The position numbers and the translations under genes are program-made. This document shows positions 27,812 to 36,608 of a DNA stretch of 64,000 nucleotides, piece after piece. The stretch comes from Pedobacter sp. ok626 (GTDB taxonomy: Bacteria > Bacteroidota > Bacteroidia > Sphingobacteriales > Sphingobacteriaceae): the NCBI RefSeq assembly GCF_900100435.1, contig NZ_FNEX01000004.1, forward strand, positions 248,001 through 312,000, given 5' to 3'. The number at the start of each line of letters is the position of its first letter. Position 1 is the stretch's first letter. The notes under the pieces are model-generated. The model saw only the letters and a list, made by a program, of their open reading frames with translations. It had not been told where the DNA came from and did not search any database.

Positions 27812-28878
27812 GTCAAAGATATTTGAAGTTCGATCCTGAATTCCTGAAGCTCGCGGTCTTCTTTAACATTGAGCTTGTATTTGCCAGGATAGATCAGTTC
27901 CAGGCGTCGGCGCGTATTGGCCAGACCGATACCGCTGCCCTCGTCCGTTTCCTTTGCCGGTTCCGTAAATAAAGTATTACGTACCTCAAAGCGCAGCAAT
28001 CCCTGACATAGCTGCGCCGATATATATATATGGCTTGGCCGTAGCGTACTGATGCCATGCTTAAAAGCATTTTCTACAAAGGGAAGCAGCAGCATCGGGG
28101 CCAAAGGGGTATTAATTGGGGCTTCGGGCCGGTTGAAAACGACCCGCACATGTTCAGGCAGACGCAGTTGCATTAACTGCCGATAACTGTCGATCAGCTG
28201 TAACTCTTTTTCGAGCGTTGTTGATTGCTGAGGGGTATCGTATAAGACATAGCGCATCATATGCGACAGGGTATAAATAGCCTGGCGAGCTCTCTCAGCA
28301 TCGATCTCTGTAAGCCCGTAAATGGTATGCAAAACATTAAAGAAAAAATGCGGGTTGATCTGTGAGCGCAAAACAGCCAGTTCGCCCGCGATGCGGTCAT
28401 TCTCCAGGGCTTTTTCTTTTAAAAGATCGGCCTGGACTTTTCGGGTAACGGATATAATGATAGCTATCCCGATGACGATCATGGTCATGATCATAATGCT
28501 GAGGTCGCCTACGGGGGTGTATTGCCCCTCCATTGGAGGATGTCTAGGCGCAAACCTGCGGAGTAATCCCGGCAGGTCTATCAGTTTATCAGCCTGGTGG
28601 TTTAAAAGGGGCGCAGTAATACAGATCAGGAAAACGAGTAACGCAAAAATGCCCCCGCGGTTGTTATAAAGTAATTTGGGGATGAGTACCCGAAGATTAA
28701 GGTAAAATATACTCACCAGAGCAGTATACAATGCTAATTGCTTGGTCCAGATCTGGATAGGCAGTGAAGAGGTAATGGTCAGTGGTATACATGTGAAAAC
28801 CAGTAGTCCCAGTAACACTGCAAAATGCACCGAGAAGATAAGGGGACGCAAACCTTTAATTTTAGCTAGAGATAACAC
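27808..28878 (-). CDS. LytS/YehU-type sensor histidine kinase
   Basis: 356 residues from a GTG at 28878, the only start near the N-terminal helix. Four transmembrane helices in 1-150 (FSVHFAVLLGLLVFTCIPL; LYTALVSIFYLNL; IFALLVFLICITAPLL; IMIMTMIVIGIAIIISVT). A His_kinase box, INPHFFFNVLHTIYGL with the phospho-His in 'PHFFFN', is followed by the ATPase domain (PLLLLPFVENAFKHGI and GSGIGLANTRRRLELI). It phosphorylates the overlapping LytTR regulator. Located with the GC-rich exporter operon. Confidence 0.93.
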   Translation of the reverse strand: MLSLAKIKGLRPLIFSVHFAVLLGLLVFTCIPLTITSSLPIQIWTKQLALYTALVSIFYLNLRVLIPKLLYNNRGGIFALLVFLICITAPLLNHQADKLIDLPGLLRRFAPRHPPMEGQYTPVGDLSIMIMTMIVIGIAIIISVTRKVQADLLKEKALENDRIAGELAVLRSQINPHFFFNVLHTIYGLTEIDAERARQAIYTLSHMMRYVLYDTPQQSTTLEKELQLIDSYRQLMQLRLPEHVRVVFNRPEAPINTPLAPMLLLPFVENAFKHGISTLRPSHIYISAQLCQGLLRFEVRNTLFTEPAKETDEGSGIGLANTRRRLELIYPGKYKLNVKEDRELQEFRIELQISLT

Positions 28879-29352
28879 GTTACAAATTACCGCCTTTTAT
28901 TTTCAAAAGCAAAGCATTTCCAATTGCTCTCTTGGGTTTTCTATAGGAACATATCGCCTTTCTGTCGATACACCTTTATAAACAGATCACCAATTGTATT
29001 TGTTGCATAAATAACTATCTCGTAAAAACTCAAAGAATATGACCTTAAAGAAGCGAACCAGTTTGCTTGAAATAGGATAGTTGTATACAATTCTCGCAAT
29101 TTAGAAGAAATTCTTTCGTTCGAGCCCCTTATTGGCACACTGGCGTTGTGAAATCTATATAACTATATAAAGTATAGTTTTGTAGGTTAAAATTTGAATG
29201 TAAATATCCTTCATTGGAGGCTATGAAGCCTTGTTACGAAACAATGTATACAAACTTCCTTTCTAATATTAAAGAGAAATAGAAAATTTGGCATTGATCC
29301 TTATAAATGAAAGATCAATGCCAAATTTCTGAAACAATAGGACTGGGAACCT
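28879..29352. other. Gene-free region at the end of the exporter cluster
   Basis: 474 bp with no persuasive gene. It contains GTTCGAGCCCC (29119-29129), the T-loop sequence common to tRNA 3' ends, without a matching 5' half, and the terminator of the isomerase-like gene (29284-29328). The composition returns to AT-rich here. Confidence 0.5.
29284..29328 (-). terminator. Terminator after the isomerase-like gene
   Basis: Perfect 16-bp stem (29284-29299 with 29313-29328) and a 13-nt loop, followed on the minus strand by TCTATTTCTCTTT. It lies 24 bp past the stop. Confidence 0.8.
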
Positions 29353-30237
29353 TTATTTTCCTTGTACCATTTTTCTAAAGTTGATCACACTTGCTGTCAC
29401 ATCAGGAACACTGTTTTCCCAATTGTATTCGTATTCTGCAGATATAACTCCTTTAAATTTTTGACGTTTTAATTCGGCAATTACGCCGTTAATATTACTT
29501 ATGCCCGTACCCCAGTGCACATCATGAGCTTTAACATTACCAAATTCATTAAGGTCTTTAAAATGCAGCTGTATTACATGACCTTCTAACTGTTTTAAAG
29601 CTGCAATAGGATCTAAGCCCGAACGAACCCAATGTCCAATGTCAGCGCAGGCTCCCATACGTTTACTTTGACCTTTAATGGTATTCAATACAACATCTGG
29701 TTTCCAGTAAGTAGATGGGTTGGGGTGATTATGAATCGCCGCGTTAATCTGATATTTATCGCACAGTTGTGAAACCAGGGGGATGTCTTTGTTCTGTGGT
29801 TCGCAGGTGATATTTTCGACACCCATAGACTTAGCAAATGCAAATATTTTTTCCCAATCATTGCTATCTTTTGTCGTTATTACGCCGTATGAAACCAAGC
29901 GGATCCCCTTTGCTTTAAGCAGTTTTTGTAGATAGGTTTTACTTGTTTCGGACATACGGAAATCCATCTTTTCCTGTATTCCTCCACCGATAATTTGTGA
30001 AGGGTAGGCTTCTACAAAATGCAAACCACAACTGTCTATTTTATCTAAAGCCTGAGTAAAAGTAAATCTGTTAAAAGTATAGGCTTGCGCGCCAAGCTTC
30101 CAACCTAGACTTACTTCTGGATCGTTTTGTGCAGTGTTTTTAGCGGAATTAAGTCTTGAGCTGCATGATATATAGGTAGTAATGATGATTACAGAAAAAA
30201 GTAGCAGTTTGTTGGTGTTTCGGTATCTATTTTTCAT
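29353..30237 (-). CDS. Sugar phosphate isomerase/epimerase-like TIM-barrel lipoprotein
   Basis: 294 residues. A basic start, a hydrophobic stretch and the lipobox-like TYISCSS (Cys25) indicate a lipoprotein. From residue 45 the AP-endonuclease-2/xylose-isomerase-like barrel appears: WKLGAQAYTFNRFTFTQALDKID, LKAKGIRLVSYGV, ENITCEPQNKDIP, HNHPNPSTYWKP (metal-binding His), MGACADIGHWVRSGLDP, VIQLHFKDLNEFG (His/Asp), and GVISAEYEYNWENS (Glu). The metal ligands are intact, so it is probably catalytic, acting on a sugar outside the cytoplasm. The substrate is unknown. It is not obviously in an operon. Confidence 0.87.
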   Translation of the reverse strand: MKNRYRNTNKLLLFSVIIITTYISCSSRLNSAKNTAQNDPEVSLGWKLGAQAYTFNRFTFTQALDKIDSCGLHFVEAYPSQIIGGGIQEKMDFRMSETSKTYLQKLLKAKGIRLVSYGVITTKDSNDWEKIFAFAKSMGVENITCEPQNKDIPLVSQLCDKYQINAAIHNHPNPSTYWKPDVVLNTIKGQSKRMGACADIGHWVRSGLDPIAALKQLEGHVIQLHFKDLNEFGNVKAHDVHWGTGISNINGVIAELKRQKFKGVISAEYEYNWENSVPDVTASVINFRKMVQGK

Positions 30238-30333
30238 GTTGTCTTCTATTTGGTTGTTTAATACTCGTTTTTTTTAGTTATATCTTAGCTAAAGTCCAAT
30301 ATTTTTTTGACTTTTTGTCATATAATAACTTGT

Positions 30334-31986
30334 TTATATGTGTTTCTGGGTTTTATCCATTAGTTTACGCCTTTTAACAATGATTTTTAAGCGTTGTCTT
30401 TTGAGCGATAGATTAATACCTGCCTCCTGATTTTCTCTATGATATAATTTGTAGGCATGGAGCACATCTTTATAATTAAGTATCCCAATCACTTTATTCA
30501 AATCCCCGGATGCGACAACCGGTAAAAATTCTTCCCCAGTAGATGCCATCAATTCTACTGCTTTGGAAAGGCGATCACTTTCTTTTAATATAGGAAGATC
30601 CTTATGTGCGAGTTCATTAATCATCTGCATTTCGACTGCAATTTTTCCACCTTCACCAAGCACCTGGGCAACAGTTATACCTCTTAACACATCAGGTTCA
30701 TAGGAGTCTGGGGTGTAAATGCCTCTTCTGGCAATTTTCTCGGTCATGATGGTGTTCTCCATAAAGAAGAAAGAGATCAGGTAGGATGCAGTACAGGCGC
30801 CCAATAGCGGAAGCAAAGCATGAGATTGCATGGTCGCTTCCAAGGCAAAGGTGATACTTGTTAAATAGGCTCTGGACGCGCCAGCAAACATCGAGGACAT
30901 GCCAATTAATGCGGCCATTGAGATGCTGATTCCTGATGCAGGAAAGAATAAAAGGATGATGCTACCCAAAACGGCACCTGTAGCACCACCTATGGTCAAT
31001 AGGGGAGCAAGGGTTCCACCAGATGTTCCACTTCCAAGAGCGATGGCCCAGGAAAGGAATTTAAAAAAGCATAAGCTAAGCATCAACGCGAGGGAAGCTT
31101 TTCCAGATAACATACTGATGATGTTATCATAGCCAACGCCCAGGGTATGGGGGGCAAAGTAGCCTATTGTGCCTACCGCAAGTCCACCTATTGCTGGCCA
31201 CCACATCCAATGGATAGGTAGTTTCTCAAAGGTATCCTCAATCCAGTAAACGATTTTAGTGAGTCCTAAGGACATAAAACCAATAATTATACCTATTGCA
31301 CTGTAAATACCCAATGCCATATTTGACGGGCTCTGTAAATCAGGCATTGGAAATACCGGCCCCGATTCGAAAAGTAGTTGATGTCCTGCAGCTCCTGTGA
31401 TACAGGCAAGTGCTACAGGTAAAATTGCCTTCGGGGAAAACTCAAAAAGTAACAATTCAATGGCCAGGAAAATCGCTGCGATAGGGGTGCCGAATATGGC
31501 CGACATCCCAGCTGTTGCACCTGCCGCAAGGATAATTTTACGTTCATTGGAGGTGATTTTAAATAACTGTCCAATGGTTGAACCTAATGCACCGCCGGTT
31601 GCGATGATTGGTCCTTCGGCACCAAAGGGGCCACCTGAACCGATGGCAATGGCAGATGAAATTGGCTTTAGAAATGCAATGGATGGCTTGATTTTGCTTT
31701 GATTGGTAAGAACTTGTTCCATTGCCTCAGGTATTCCATGCCCCCTGATGGCTTTAGAACCAAATAAAGCCATGAGCCCAACCAGGACTCCCCCTGATGC
31801 TGGAAGAATGATGACCCATAGCCCGAGATGGTTGTTGGCCGGACTGTTAAAAGAGAAATCAAAGTTTCCGTAGAAACAGATGTTGGTGACTAAGTTAATC
31901 AGTAATACCAAACCTTTGGCGATGATGCTGATTAAAATAGCCACTGCAATGGACAACAAAGATATTTGTAATAAACGCTTTTTCAT
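30334..31986 (-). CDS. ClC-family chloride/anion transporter with CBS domain
   Basis: 550 residues. About ten to twelve membrane helices carry the ClC selectivity motifs: GHGIPEAME, GSGGPFGAEGPIIATGGALGS with the gating Glu, and GSGTSGGTLAPLLTIGGATGA. The helix ending LAIELLLFEFSP has a Glu near the second 'proton glutamate' position, favouring an antiporter rather than a channel. C-terminal residues 430-530 form a CBS module (LPILKESDRLSKAVELM; FLPVVASGDLNKVIGILNYKDVLHA), which can sense nucleotides. The ATG at 31986 gives a clean first helix. Confidence 0.93.
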   Translation of the reverse strand: MKKRLLQISLLSIAVAILISIIAKGLVLLINLVTNICFYGNFDFSFNSPANNHLGLWVIILPASGGVLVGLMALFGSKAIRGHGIPEAMEQVLTNQSKIKPSIAFLKPISSAIAIGSGGPFGAEGPIIATGGALGSTIGQLFKITSNERKIILAAGATAGMSAIFGTPIAAIFLAIELLLFEFSPKAILPVALACITGAAGHQLLFESGPVFPMPDLQSPSNMALGIYSAIGIIIGFMSLGLTKIVYWIEDTFEKLPIHWMWWPAIGGLAVGTIGYFAPHTLGVGYDNIISMLSGKASLALMLSLCFFKFLSWAIALGSGTSGGTLAPLLTIGGATGAVLGSIILLFFPASGISISMAALIGMSSMFAGASRAYLTSITFALEATMQSHALLPLLGACTASYLISFFFMENTIMTEKIARRGIYTPDSYEPDVLRGITVAQVLGEGGKIAVEMQMINELAHKDLPILKESDRLSKAVELMASTGEEFLPVVASGDLNKVIGILNYKDVLHAYKLYHRENQEAGINLSLKRQRLKIIVKRRKLMDKTQKHI

Positions 31987-32220
31987 TTTGAACTTAATTG
32001 TTATTTATTGCTGTATCAATTAAAGCAGCTGTTTTCTAAGCCGGTGCAAAGGTATGGTTTGTTATTTGTATTTTTAAACATTATTATTGTTTGTGATATA
32101 TTTATATTGTATTAATATTTTTTTTATTATATTTTTATATTGTTTTAGCAATGTTTTGCTCGTTTTGCGTTTTCTGTGTTGAACATTGGGGGATTGTCTT
32201 AAAAGTTGCATATTTGAGGC

Positions 32221-32916
32221 ATGAAAGAATGCAGTGATTTATGTGATCTTAAAAGTTGTTTCTTATGTAAGCTTTGTTTGCCGGAATGGTTACCTGCACT
32301 TGCGGTTAAGAAACGTAATTTTGAAGTGAAGAAAGGGGAGCTGCTATTTAATGAGGGAGATGCTGTAAGCGGAATTTATTTTGTTTACACAGGAAACTTT
32401 AAAGTTCATAAAAGGTGGGATAAGGAAAAGGAACTGATTATTCGTTTTGCCACCTCTGGAGATATTGTAGGGCATATGGGATTAGGCGAAAAGCTTTTTT
32501 ATCCTGTTTCGGCTACGGCATTAGAACCTTCAGTAGTTTGTTTTCTGGAAATGGATTTTTTCGACGTTACGCTTAAGGTAAATGCTAACCTCACCTATGA
32601 GCTCATGAAATTCTTTGCGAATGAACTCCAGAATTCACACAGAAGTATGCGAAATTTGGCACATATGTCGGTGAAGGCACGCATAGCGCAAGCCTTTGTT
32701 TCTCTGGGACACCAGTTTGGGATAGATGAAAATGGCTTTATTGGTGTAGAAATGAGCAGACAGGACATCTCTTCATTTGCTGGAACAACCTACGAGACCT
32801 TATTTAAAGTGCTAAATGAGTTTGCAAAACTTAAAATTTTAACCATAACAGGCAGAAAGATCCAGGTCTTGGATGAAACTAAATTACTGGAAATTATCGC
32901 TAACGACAATGTTTAG
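32221..32916 (+). CDS. Crp/Fnr-family regulator with N-terminal cysteine cluster (FNR-like)
   Basis: 231 residues. Residues 1-19 contain five Cys (4, 8, 13, 16, 19), the spacing of an iron-sulfur site as in oxygen-sensing FNR. A cyclic-nucleotide-fold domain follows (about 35-150; KKGELLFNEGDAVSGIYFVYTGNFKVHKR), a dimer helix near 140-160 and an HTH_Crp_2 domain (VEMSRQDISSFAGTTYETLFKVLNEF). The ATG at 32221 is the first in frame and retains the cysteines. Its stop overlaps the convergent outer-membrane gene by 4 bp. It most likely responds to oxygen or redox; the targets are not known. Confidence 0.87.
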   Translation: MKECSDLCDLKSCFLCKLCLPEWLPALAVKKRNFEVKKGELLFNEGDAVSGIYFVYTGNFKVHKRWDKEKELIIRFATSGDIVGHMGLGEKLFYPVSATALEPSVVCFLEMDFFDVTLKVNANLTYELMKFFANELQNSHRSMRNLAHMSVKARIAQAFVSLGHQFGIDENGFIGVEMSRQDISSFAGTTYETLFKVLNEFAKLKILTITGRKIQVLDETKLLEIIANDNV

Positions 32917-35102
32917 TTGGAAACATCGTCATTTTTAATAGATCTTGTACTCTTTTTAACAGCATCCTTAAGCTTTCCAAAGCTGTAATTGAGGCTAACC
33001 TTGAAGGAGCGAAAGTAGGAAATGTCGGTTGAGGTTTGTTCAAATTCGGATCCAGTCAACTGAATTATATTTGATCTGTACTTCATAAATGGATTGTTGA
33101 TCGTGGCGGAGCAGCTGAGCCTGTTGGCAATGAGCTCCTTGGATAAGCCAAAAGAGGAACTGCTCTGATAATTAGTTTCGCGCTGAAGTGTGAAGCTTCG
33201 GCTTTTGTAGTTCATACTAGCGCTGGCTCGCCATCCTTTATTTAACTTAATACCGCTATTTATGCCCAGGGAATACATTACCCCACTAGTGCTGATGGAT
33301 CCCTTTCCGTCGGTACCCTCAATTTTACCATACATTACTTTTCCATTGGCCGAAAAATTCCAGGTTTTTGTGATCGGATAGTTAATGCTGATGTTGGAAC
33401 TCAGTAGTTTGGCAGATCCTGTGTTCTGATAAGCGATGCGGGTAATATTGCTGACTGGATCATAGATAGCAACCTGGTTGATCAAGGAATTGAACACCGT
33501 GTAATCAAGATTAATATTCATAAAAGCCTTTTTTTGCAGACTGTAGCCGAGTTGAACACCATTGGCTACAATAGGACGGAGCGTTGGATTGCCACTAGTT
33601 TCCACATTAGGATTTGACCTGTTTACAAAAGGATTCAGTTGATAAATTCCTGGGCGTTGGATTCGCTGTGTGAAACCCATATTAAGCGTTGAAGCGATCC
33701 CTAACTTGTGGCTGATGGCTATGGCAGGTAATAGATTCATTTGCTTTTGGGAAACACTAGTCTGGCTGCTCATAAAATCAGCATGGATTTGTGTATACTC
33801 CAATCTAAATCCAGCTTTAACATTTAAGCGGCCTAAACTGAATTGATAAGTATTATAAGCTGCATATACATTCTGACTGTTTTCAAAATTATTACTTCTT
33901 AGTGGGTCGATCTCGAAATTGGCAAGCGTGTTGTTGAAATTTAAATAATGAAAATTACTGCTGTTGCTTCTAAAAATGCTCTTAATTCCAGCTTCAATGC
34001 CTATTTTCTTGAAAACAGTGACGTAGTCGAGCTGAATGGTATGTTCGGCTGAATTGCCCTTATTGTATTGTCGATAATCTGTTTGATCAAAATTGAGCTG
34101 CTGAGAAAAACGGATATCGTTATCGCTTTGATAGCCATATGTATAAAAACGGTAGGACAGCGTAAGTAGTTGTTTTTTATTTTTAACAGAACCCAACTGA
34201 TAATTTAGCGAAGCATCTGTGCCGTTTCCATTGCCTATGCTTTTATTATTCAGTAAATACTGCTGCATTGATTGCCCTGTTGTAGCGCTCAGTTGTGTAC
34301 TATAACCACTTTCTTTGCTTCCACTAACGTTTAAAGAGGCTGATAGTAAATTTAGACTATCTATTTCATAACTAAGTTCCGTGCCAAAGTAGCCGCTGTG
34401 ACTATCTTTTTTCTTCGAATTATCCTGGTTTAATATCGTATTGGTGGAGGTTCTATGGTTGTAGTCAGAAGAGATCGGTGTATTATAGATACCACCACCA
34501 TTAAAAGCGGTGAAACCGAACTTCCCTAATTTTGCTGAAAACGAGCTCCCTGCTCCAGGCCCACCAGTAGGGGTAGTCGCATTCAGATTAATAGTTCCAT
34601 TGTATCCAGGAGATAGTTTTTTGTTTGTGATGATATTGATAATCCCGACTAGTCCTTCCGCATCATATTTTGAAGGGGGAGTTGTGATGACCTCGACCCT
34701 TTGAATCGTTGAAGCTGGCATACTACGCAATACTTCTTTTAGATTTCTCTCCATCATGGCCGAAGGTCTTCCATTGATTAGGATTTTATAGTTGGAGCCG
34801 CCCTTTAACTCAAGGTTGTCATCCGCATCTACACTGAGCATAGGAATCTTTTTCATCATCTCCAGCATACTATTCGATTTGCTATCCGGATCAGCTTGAA
34901 GATCATAGCTGATCCGATCAATTTCCTGCTTAATCAGTGATTTTCTGGTAGATATGGTTACATTAGATAGCGTGGTGGCCGAATCTGTAGCTTTGGTTGT
35001 TGGTATTGCTTTTTTCTGAACATTCTGCGCAGCACTGATTGCTGGTAGAAAAAATAGGGCAATAAGAATCCCTATTACGGAAATTGTGTTTTTCGTAAGC
35101 AT
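32913..35102 (-). CDS. Outer membrane beta-barrel family protein with TonB-plug-like domain
   Basis: 729 residues. Signal peptide ends at about 25 (ISAAQ). Residues 40-180 resemble a TonB plug: DSATTLSNVTISTRKSLIKQEIDRISYDLQ, then GGSNYKILINGRPSAM and EVITTPPSKYDAEGLVGIINIITNKK. The rest is a beta-barrel with many aromatic strand ends and a terminal 'FKVSLNYSFGKLK' strand. The N-terminal carboxypeptidase-like domain common in this group is absent. It may be an outer-membrane transporter or peptide/metal receptor. It lies 18 bp after the small membrane gene and is probably in the ECF-controlled transcript. Confidence 0.85.
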   Translation of the reverse strand: MLTKNTISVIGILIALFFLPAISAAQNVQKKAIPTTKATDSATTLSNVTISTRKSLIKQEIDRISYDLQADPDSKSNSMLEMMKKIPMLSVDADDNLELKGGSNYKILINGRPSAMMERNLKEVLRSMPASTIQRVEVITTPPSKYDAEGLVGIINIITNKKLSPGYNGTINLNATTPTGGPGAGSSFSAKLGKFGFTAFNGGGIYNTPISSDYNHRTSTNTILNQDNSKKKDSHSGYFGTELSYEIDSLNLLSASLNVSGSKESGYSTQLSATTGQSMQQYLLNNKSIGNGNGTDASLNYQLGSVKNKKQLLTLSYRFYTYGYQSDNDIRFSQQLNFDQTDYRQYNKGNSAEHTIQLDYVTVFKKIGIEAGIKSIFRSNSSNFHYLNFNNTLANFEIDPLRSNNFENSQNVYAAYNTYQFSLGRLNVKAGFRLEYTQIHADFMSSQTSVSQKQMNLLPAIAISHKLGIASTLNMGFTQRIQRPGIYQLNPFVNRSNPNVETSGNPTLRPIVANGVQLGYSLQKKAFMNINLDYTVFNSLINQVAIYDPVSNITRIAYQNTGSAKLLSSNISINYPITKTWNFSANGKVMYGKIEGTDGKGSISTSGVMYSLGINSGIKLNKGWRASASMNYKSRSFTLQRETNYQSSSSFGLSKELIANRLSCSATINNPFMKYRSNIIQLTGSEFEQTSTDISYFRSFKVSLNYSFGKLKDAVKKSTRSIKNDDVSN

Positions 35103-35120
35103 GGCAATTGAAATAAAATT

Positions 35121-35456
35121 TTACTTCTGCTGTTTTTTCATGATGAGGTAATAGGTTAGAAAACCTAAGGCGACACTAATCAGTACTACGCCATACGGAA
35201 CGCTGGACTCATCAGCTGGATAGGGAAGGAATTCTATCAGAATGAGCCCTGCTCCACCAAACAAAAATACCAGCCCCCATTTAAGTACCTCTGAGCCTAA
35301 GCCAGAAAGACTCATTAAGAATTTTAGGCTATTGTCATCTATTGGACCTAAATCGATGATTCTTTTTTTAAGTCTATAGTTATAAAGAGCGATAATGATG
35401 ACCGCGATTACGATGCAGATGGCTATAGGGGTCAGAAAGATGATTTCTTTTTTCAT
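35121..35456 (-). CDS. Small membrane protein, DUF6249-like
   Basis: 111 residues with three hydrophobic helices (IFLTPIAICIVIAVIIIALYNY; VLKWGLVFLFGGAGLILIEFL; PYGVVLISVALGFLTYYLIM) and a charged loop LKKRIIDLGPID between the first two. The layout resembles the DUF6249 family of unknown function. The ATG at 35456 lies about 20 bp after a TGCAAC-N18-GTCTAAT motif. It precedes the outer-membrane protein by 18 bp and probably shares its transcript. Confidence 0.6.
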   Translation of the reverse strand: MKKEIIFLTPIAICIVIAVIIIALYNYRLKKRIIDLGPIDDNSLKFLMSLSGLGSEVLKWGLVFLFGGAGLILIEFLPYPADESSVPYGVVLISVALGFLTYYLIMKKQQK

Positions 35457-35476
35457 GTGTTGATCTGTTTATGGCA

Positions 35477-35507
35477 ATTAGACAATTGTCGATGGAATAA
35501 AGTTGCA
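35477..35507 (-). promoter_or_regulatory. ECF-type promoter-like motif upstream of the small membrane protein gene
   Basis: Minus strand TGCAAC (35502-35507), 18 bases, then GTCTAAT (35477-35483), with the palindrome GACAATTGTC inside (35481-35490). The spacer length and the GTCTAAT are the same as at the sigma-factor gene (36438-36468). It lies just beyond the anti-sigma-like gene and 20 bp before the next start codon. Confidence 0.6.
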
Positions 35508-35509
35508 GT

Positions 35510-35881
35510 TTAGTTATTTTTTGAAGTAACAGTTTCTTTGAAATAGTTCTTTTTTATCGTGATATGATCGAGGTACTGGATCAGAAAAAGTAATGGGAAA
35601 GCGACGATGAAGATCCATTTATGTTCACTTATTGATTTGGTAATATGCGTATCATAGGCTTTGTCTAGCAGTAGTAAACCAAGAAACAATAGGGCCATGG
35701 CCGCAACAAAGATGAATGCCCAACCAGTATAAAACCTGATCCTGTTTTTACGTTGCAATTGATGTTGTAGCTTGTTGCGTAGTTTTGCAGCAAAATCCAT
35801 CCTTAATCCTTCTTCGGGTGGGGTAGCAAGGGCATTGAATACTATTTTTTGTATGTCCTCTTCACTATATTTCTTCATCAT
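35510..35881 (-). CDS. Probable anti-sigma-type membrane protein
   Basis: 123 residues. N-terminal soluble helices (EEDIQKIVFNALATPPEEGLRMDFAAKLRNKLQHQLQRKNR), then two membrane helices (FYTGWAFIFVAAMALLFLGLLLLD and WIFIVAFPLLFLIQYLDHI). The ATG at 35881 overlaps the sigma-factor stop (ATGATGA), so it is coupled. A cytoplasmic helical domain joined to membrane helices directly after an ECF sigma gene suggests it holds the sigma factor at the membrane. No known anti-sigma signature (HxxxCxxC) is present, so this is context-based. Confidence 0.6.
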   Translation of the reverse strand: MMKKYSEEDIQKIVFNALATPPEEGLRMDFAAKLRNKLQHQLQRKNRIRFYTGWAFIFVAAMALLFLGLLLLDKAYDTHITKSISEHKWIFIVAFPLLFLIQYLDHITIKKNYFKETVTSKNN

Positions 35882-36432
35882 ACTTCATTTTTTAAGTAAT
35901 CTTCCAATTTCTCTTTTAGTAGTTTTCGACCACGGAAGAGGTAGCTTTTTATTGTTCCCTCAGGGAATGAGGTAACTTGTTCGATTTCCTGATAAGAAAA
36001 CTCCTCCAAATGGAATAATGTAAGCACCATTCTGTATTGGTGCGGCAGTTGGGCCATCAGATAATTGATGTATTTATTTACGTCCTTTTTTATCAATTCA
36101 TTTTCAGGGTCAGTAAGTGTGAAATGATAATTTTCAATATCCTCCGGATATTGATCGAAACTATCTCTTTTATTTTTTTTGATGTGGTTTAGTGCCGTTG
36201 AATATGCGATTCGTGCAATCCAGGTTGAAAGCTTAGACTGATAGTTGAAATTCTTCAGGCTTTTGAAAACCTTGATGAATACTTCCTGGCAAATATCCTG
36301 GGCATCGTCGTTACTATTCACAAGCTTAAAGCAGATGTGAAAGACTAACCTTTCATATTGTTTTACCAATTGATCAAAGGCCCTGAGGTCGCCATTAAGA
36401 ATTTTAGGGATTGTTATCCTTTCATCAAACAT
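35878..36432 (-). CDS. ECF-type RNA polymerase sigma factor
   Basis: 184 residues from the ATG at 36432; a TTG one codon earlier gives one more residue. Region 2 is at 15-80 (AFDQLVKQYERLVFHICFKLVNSNDDAQDICQEVFIKVF), with the DAQDICQEVF core. Region 4 is at 125-175 (LPHQYRMVLTLFHLEEFSYQEIEQVTSFPEGTIKSYLFRGRKLL), with a typical HTH. The start lies only about 6 bp from a promoter-like GTCTAAT, hinting at autoregulation and a leaderless or very short-leader transcript. Coupled to the downstream membrane protein. Confidence 0.9.
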   Translation of the reverse strand: MFDERITIPKILNGDLRAFDQLVKQYERLVFHICFKLVNSNDDAQDICQEVFIKVFKSLKNFNYQSKLSTWIARIAYSTALNHIKKNKRDSFDQYPEDIENYHFTLTDPENELIKKDVNKYINYLMAQLPHQYRMVLTLFHLEEFSYQEIEQVTSFPEGTIKSYLFRGRKLLKEKLEDYLKNEV

Positions 36433-36437
36433 CAACT

Positions 36438-36468
36438 ATTAGACAATTGTCAAAGAAAGAATGTTGCA
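36438..36468 (-). promoter_or_regulatory. ECF-type promoter-like motif upstream of the sigma-factor gene
   Basis: Minus strand TGCAAC (36463-36468), 18 bases, then GTCTAAT (36438-36444), containing the palindrome GACAATTGTC (36442-36451). Same spacing and same -10 word as at 35477-35507, so the sigma factor likely drives its own gene. The motif ends 6 bp before the ATG. Confidence 0.6.
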
Positions 36469-36608
36469 AAAAAAACCGATTTATTTTTAAGTGTTTTTAC
36501 CCCATAATAATTTTTTTCAGGTTTTTATGAGGTCGAAATTGAAGCGGTATGCACAGCGCTCATCAGTTTTACTGCTATACTATTGCTAGATAGGTTTGAA
36601 TTGGATTT

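Noticed and set aside
28941..29138. 65-residue minus-strand ORF and possible tRNA at 29119
   Set aside because: Low-complexity frame in intergenic DNA. For a tRNA only the T-loop and a few following bases match; the T stem cannot pair and there is no 5' half.
16657..29140. Integrative element with integrase
   Set aside because: No integrase or relaxase gene is present; only an IS, and no long direct repeats bound the region.
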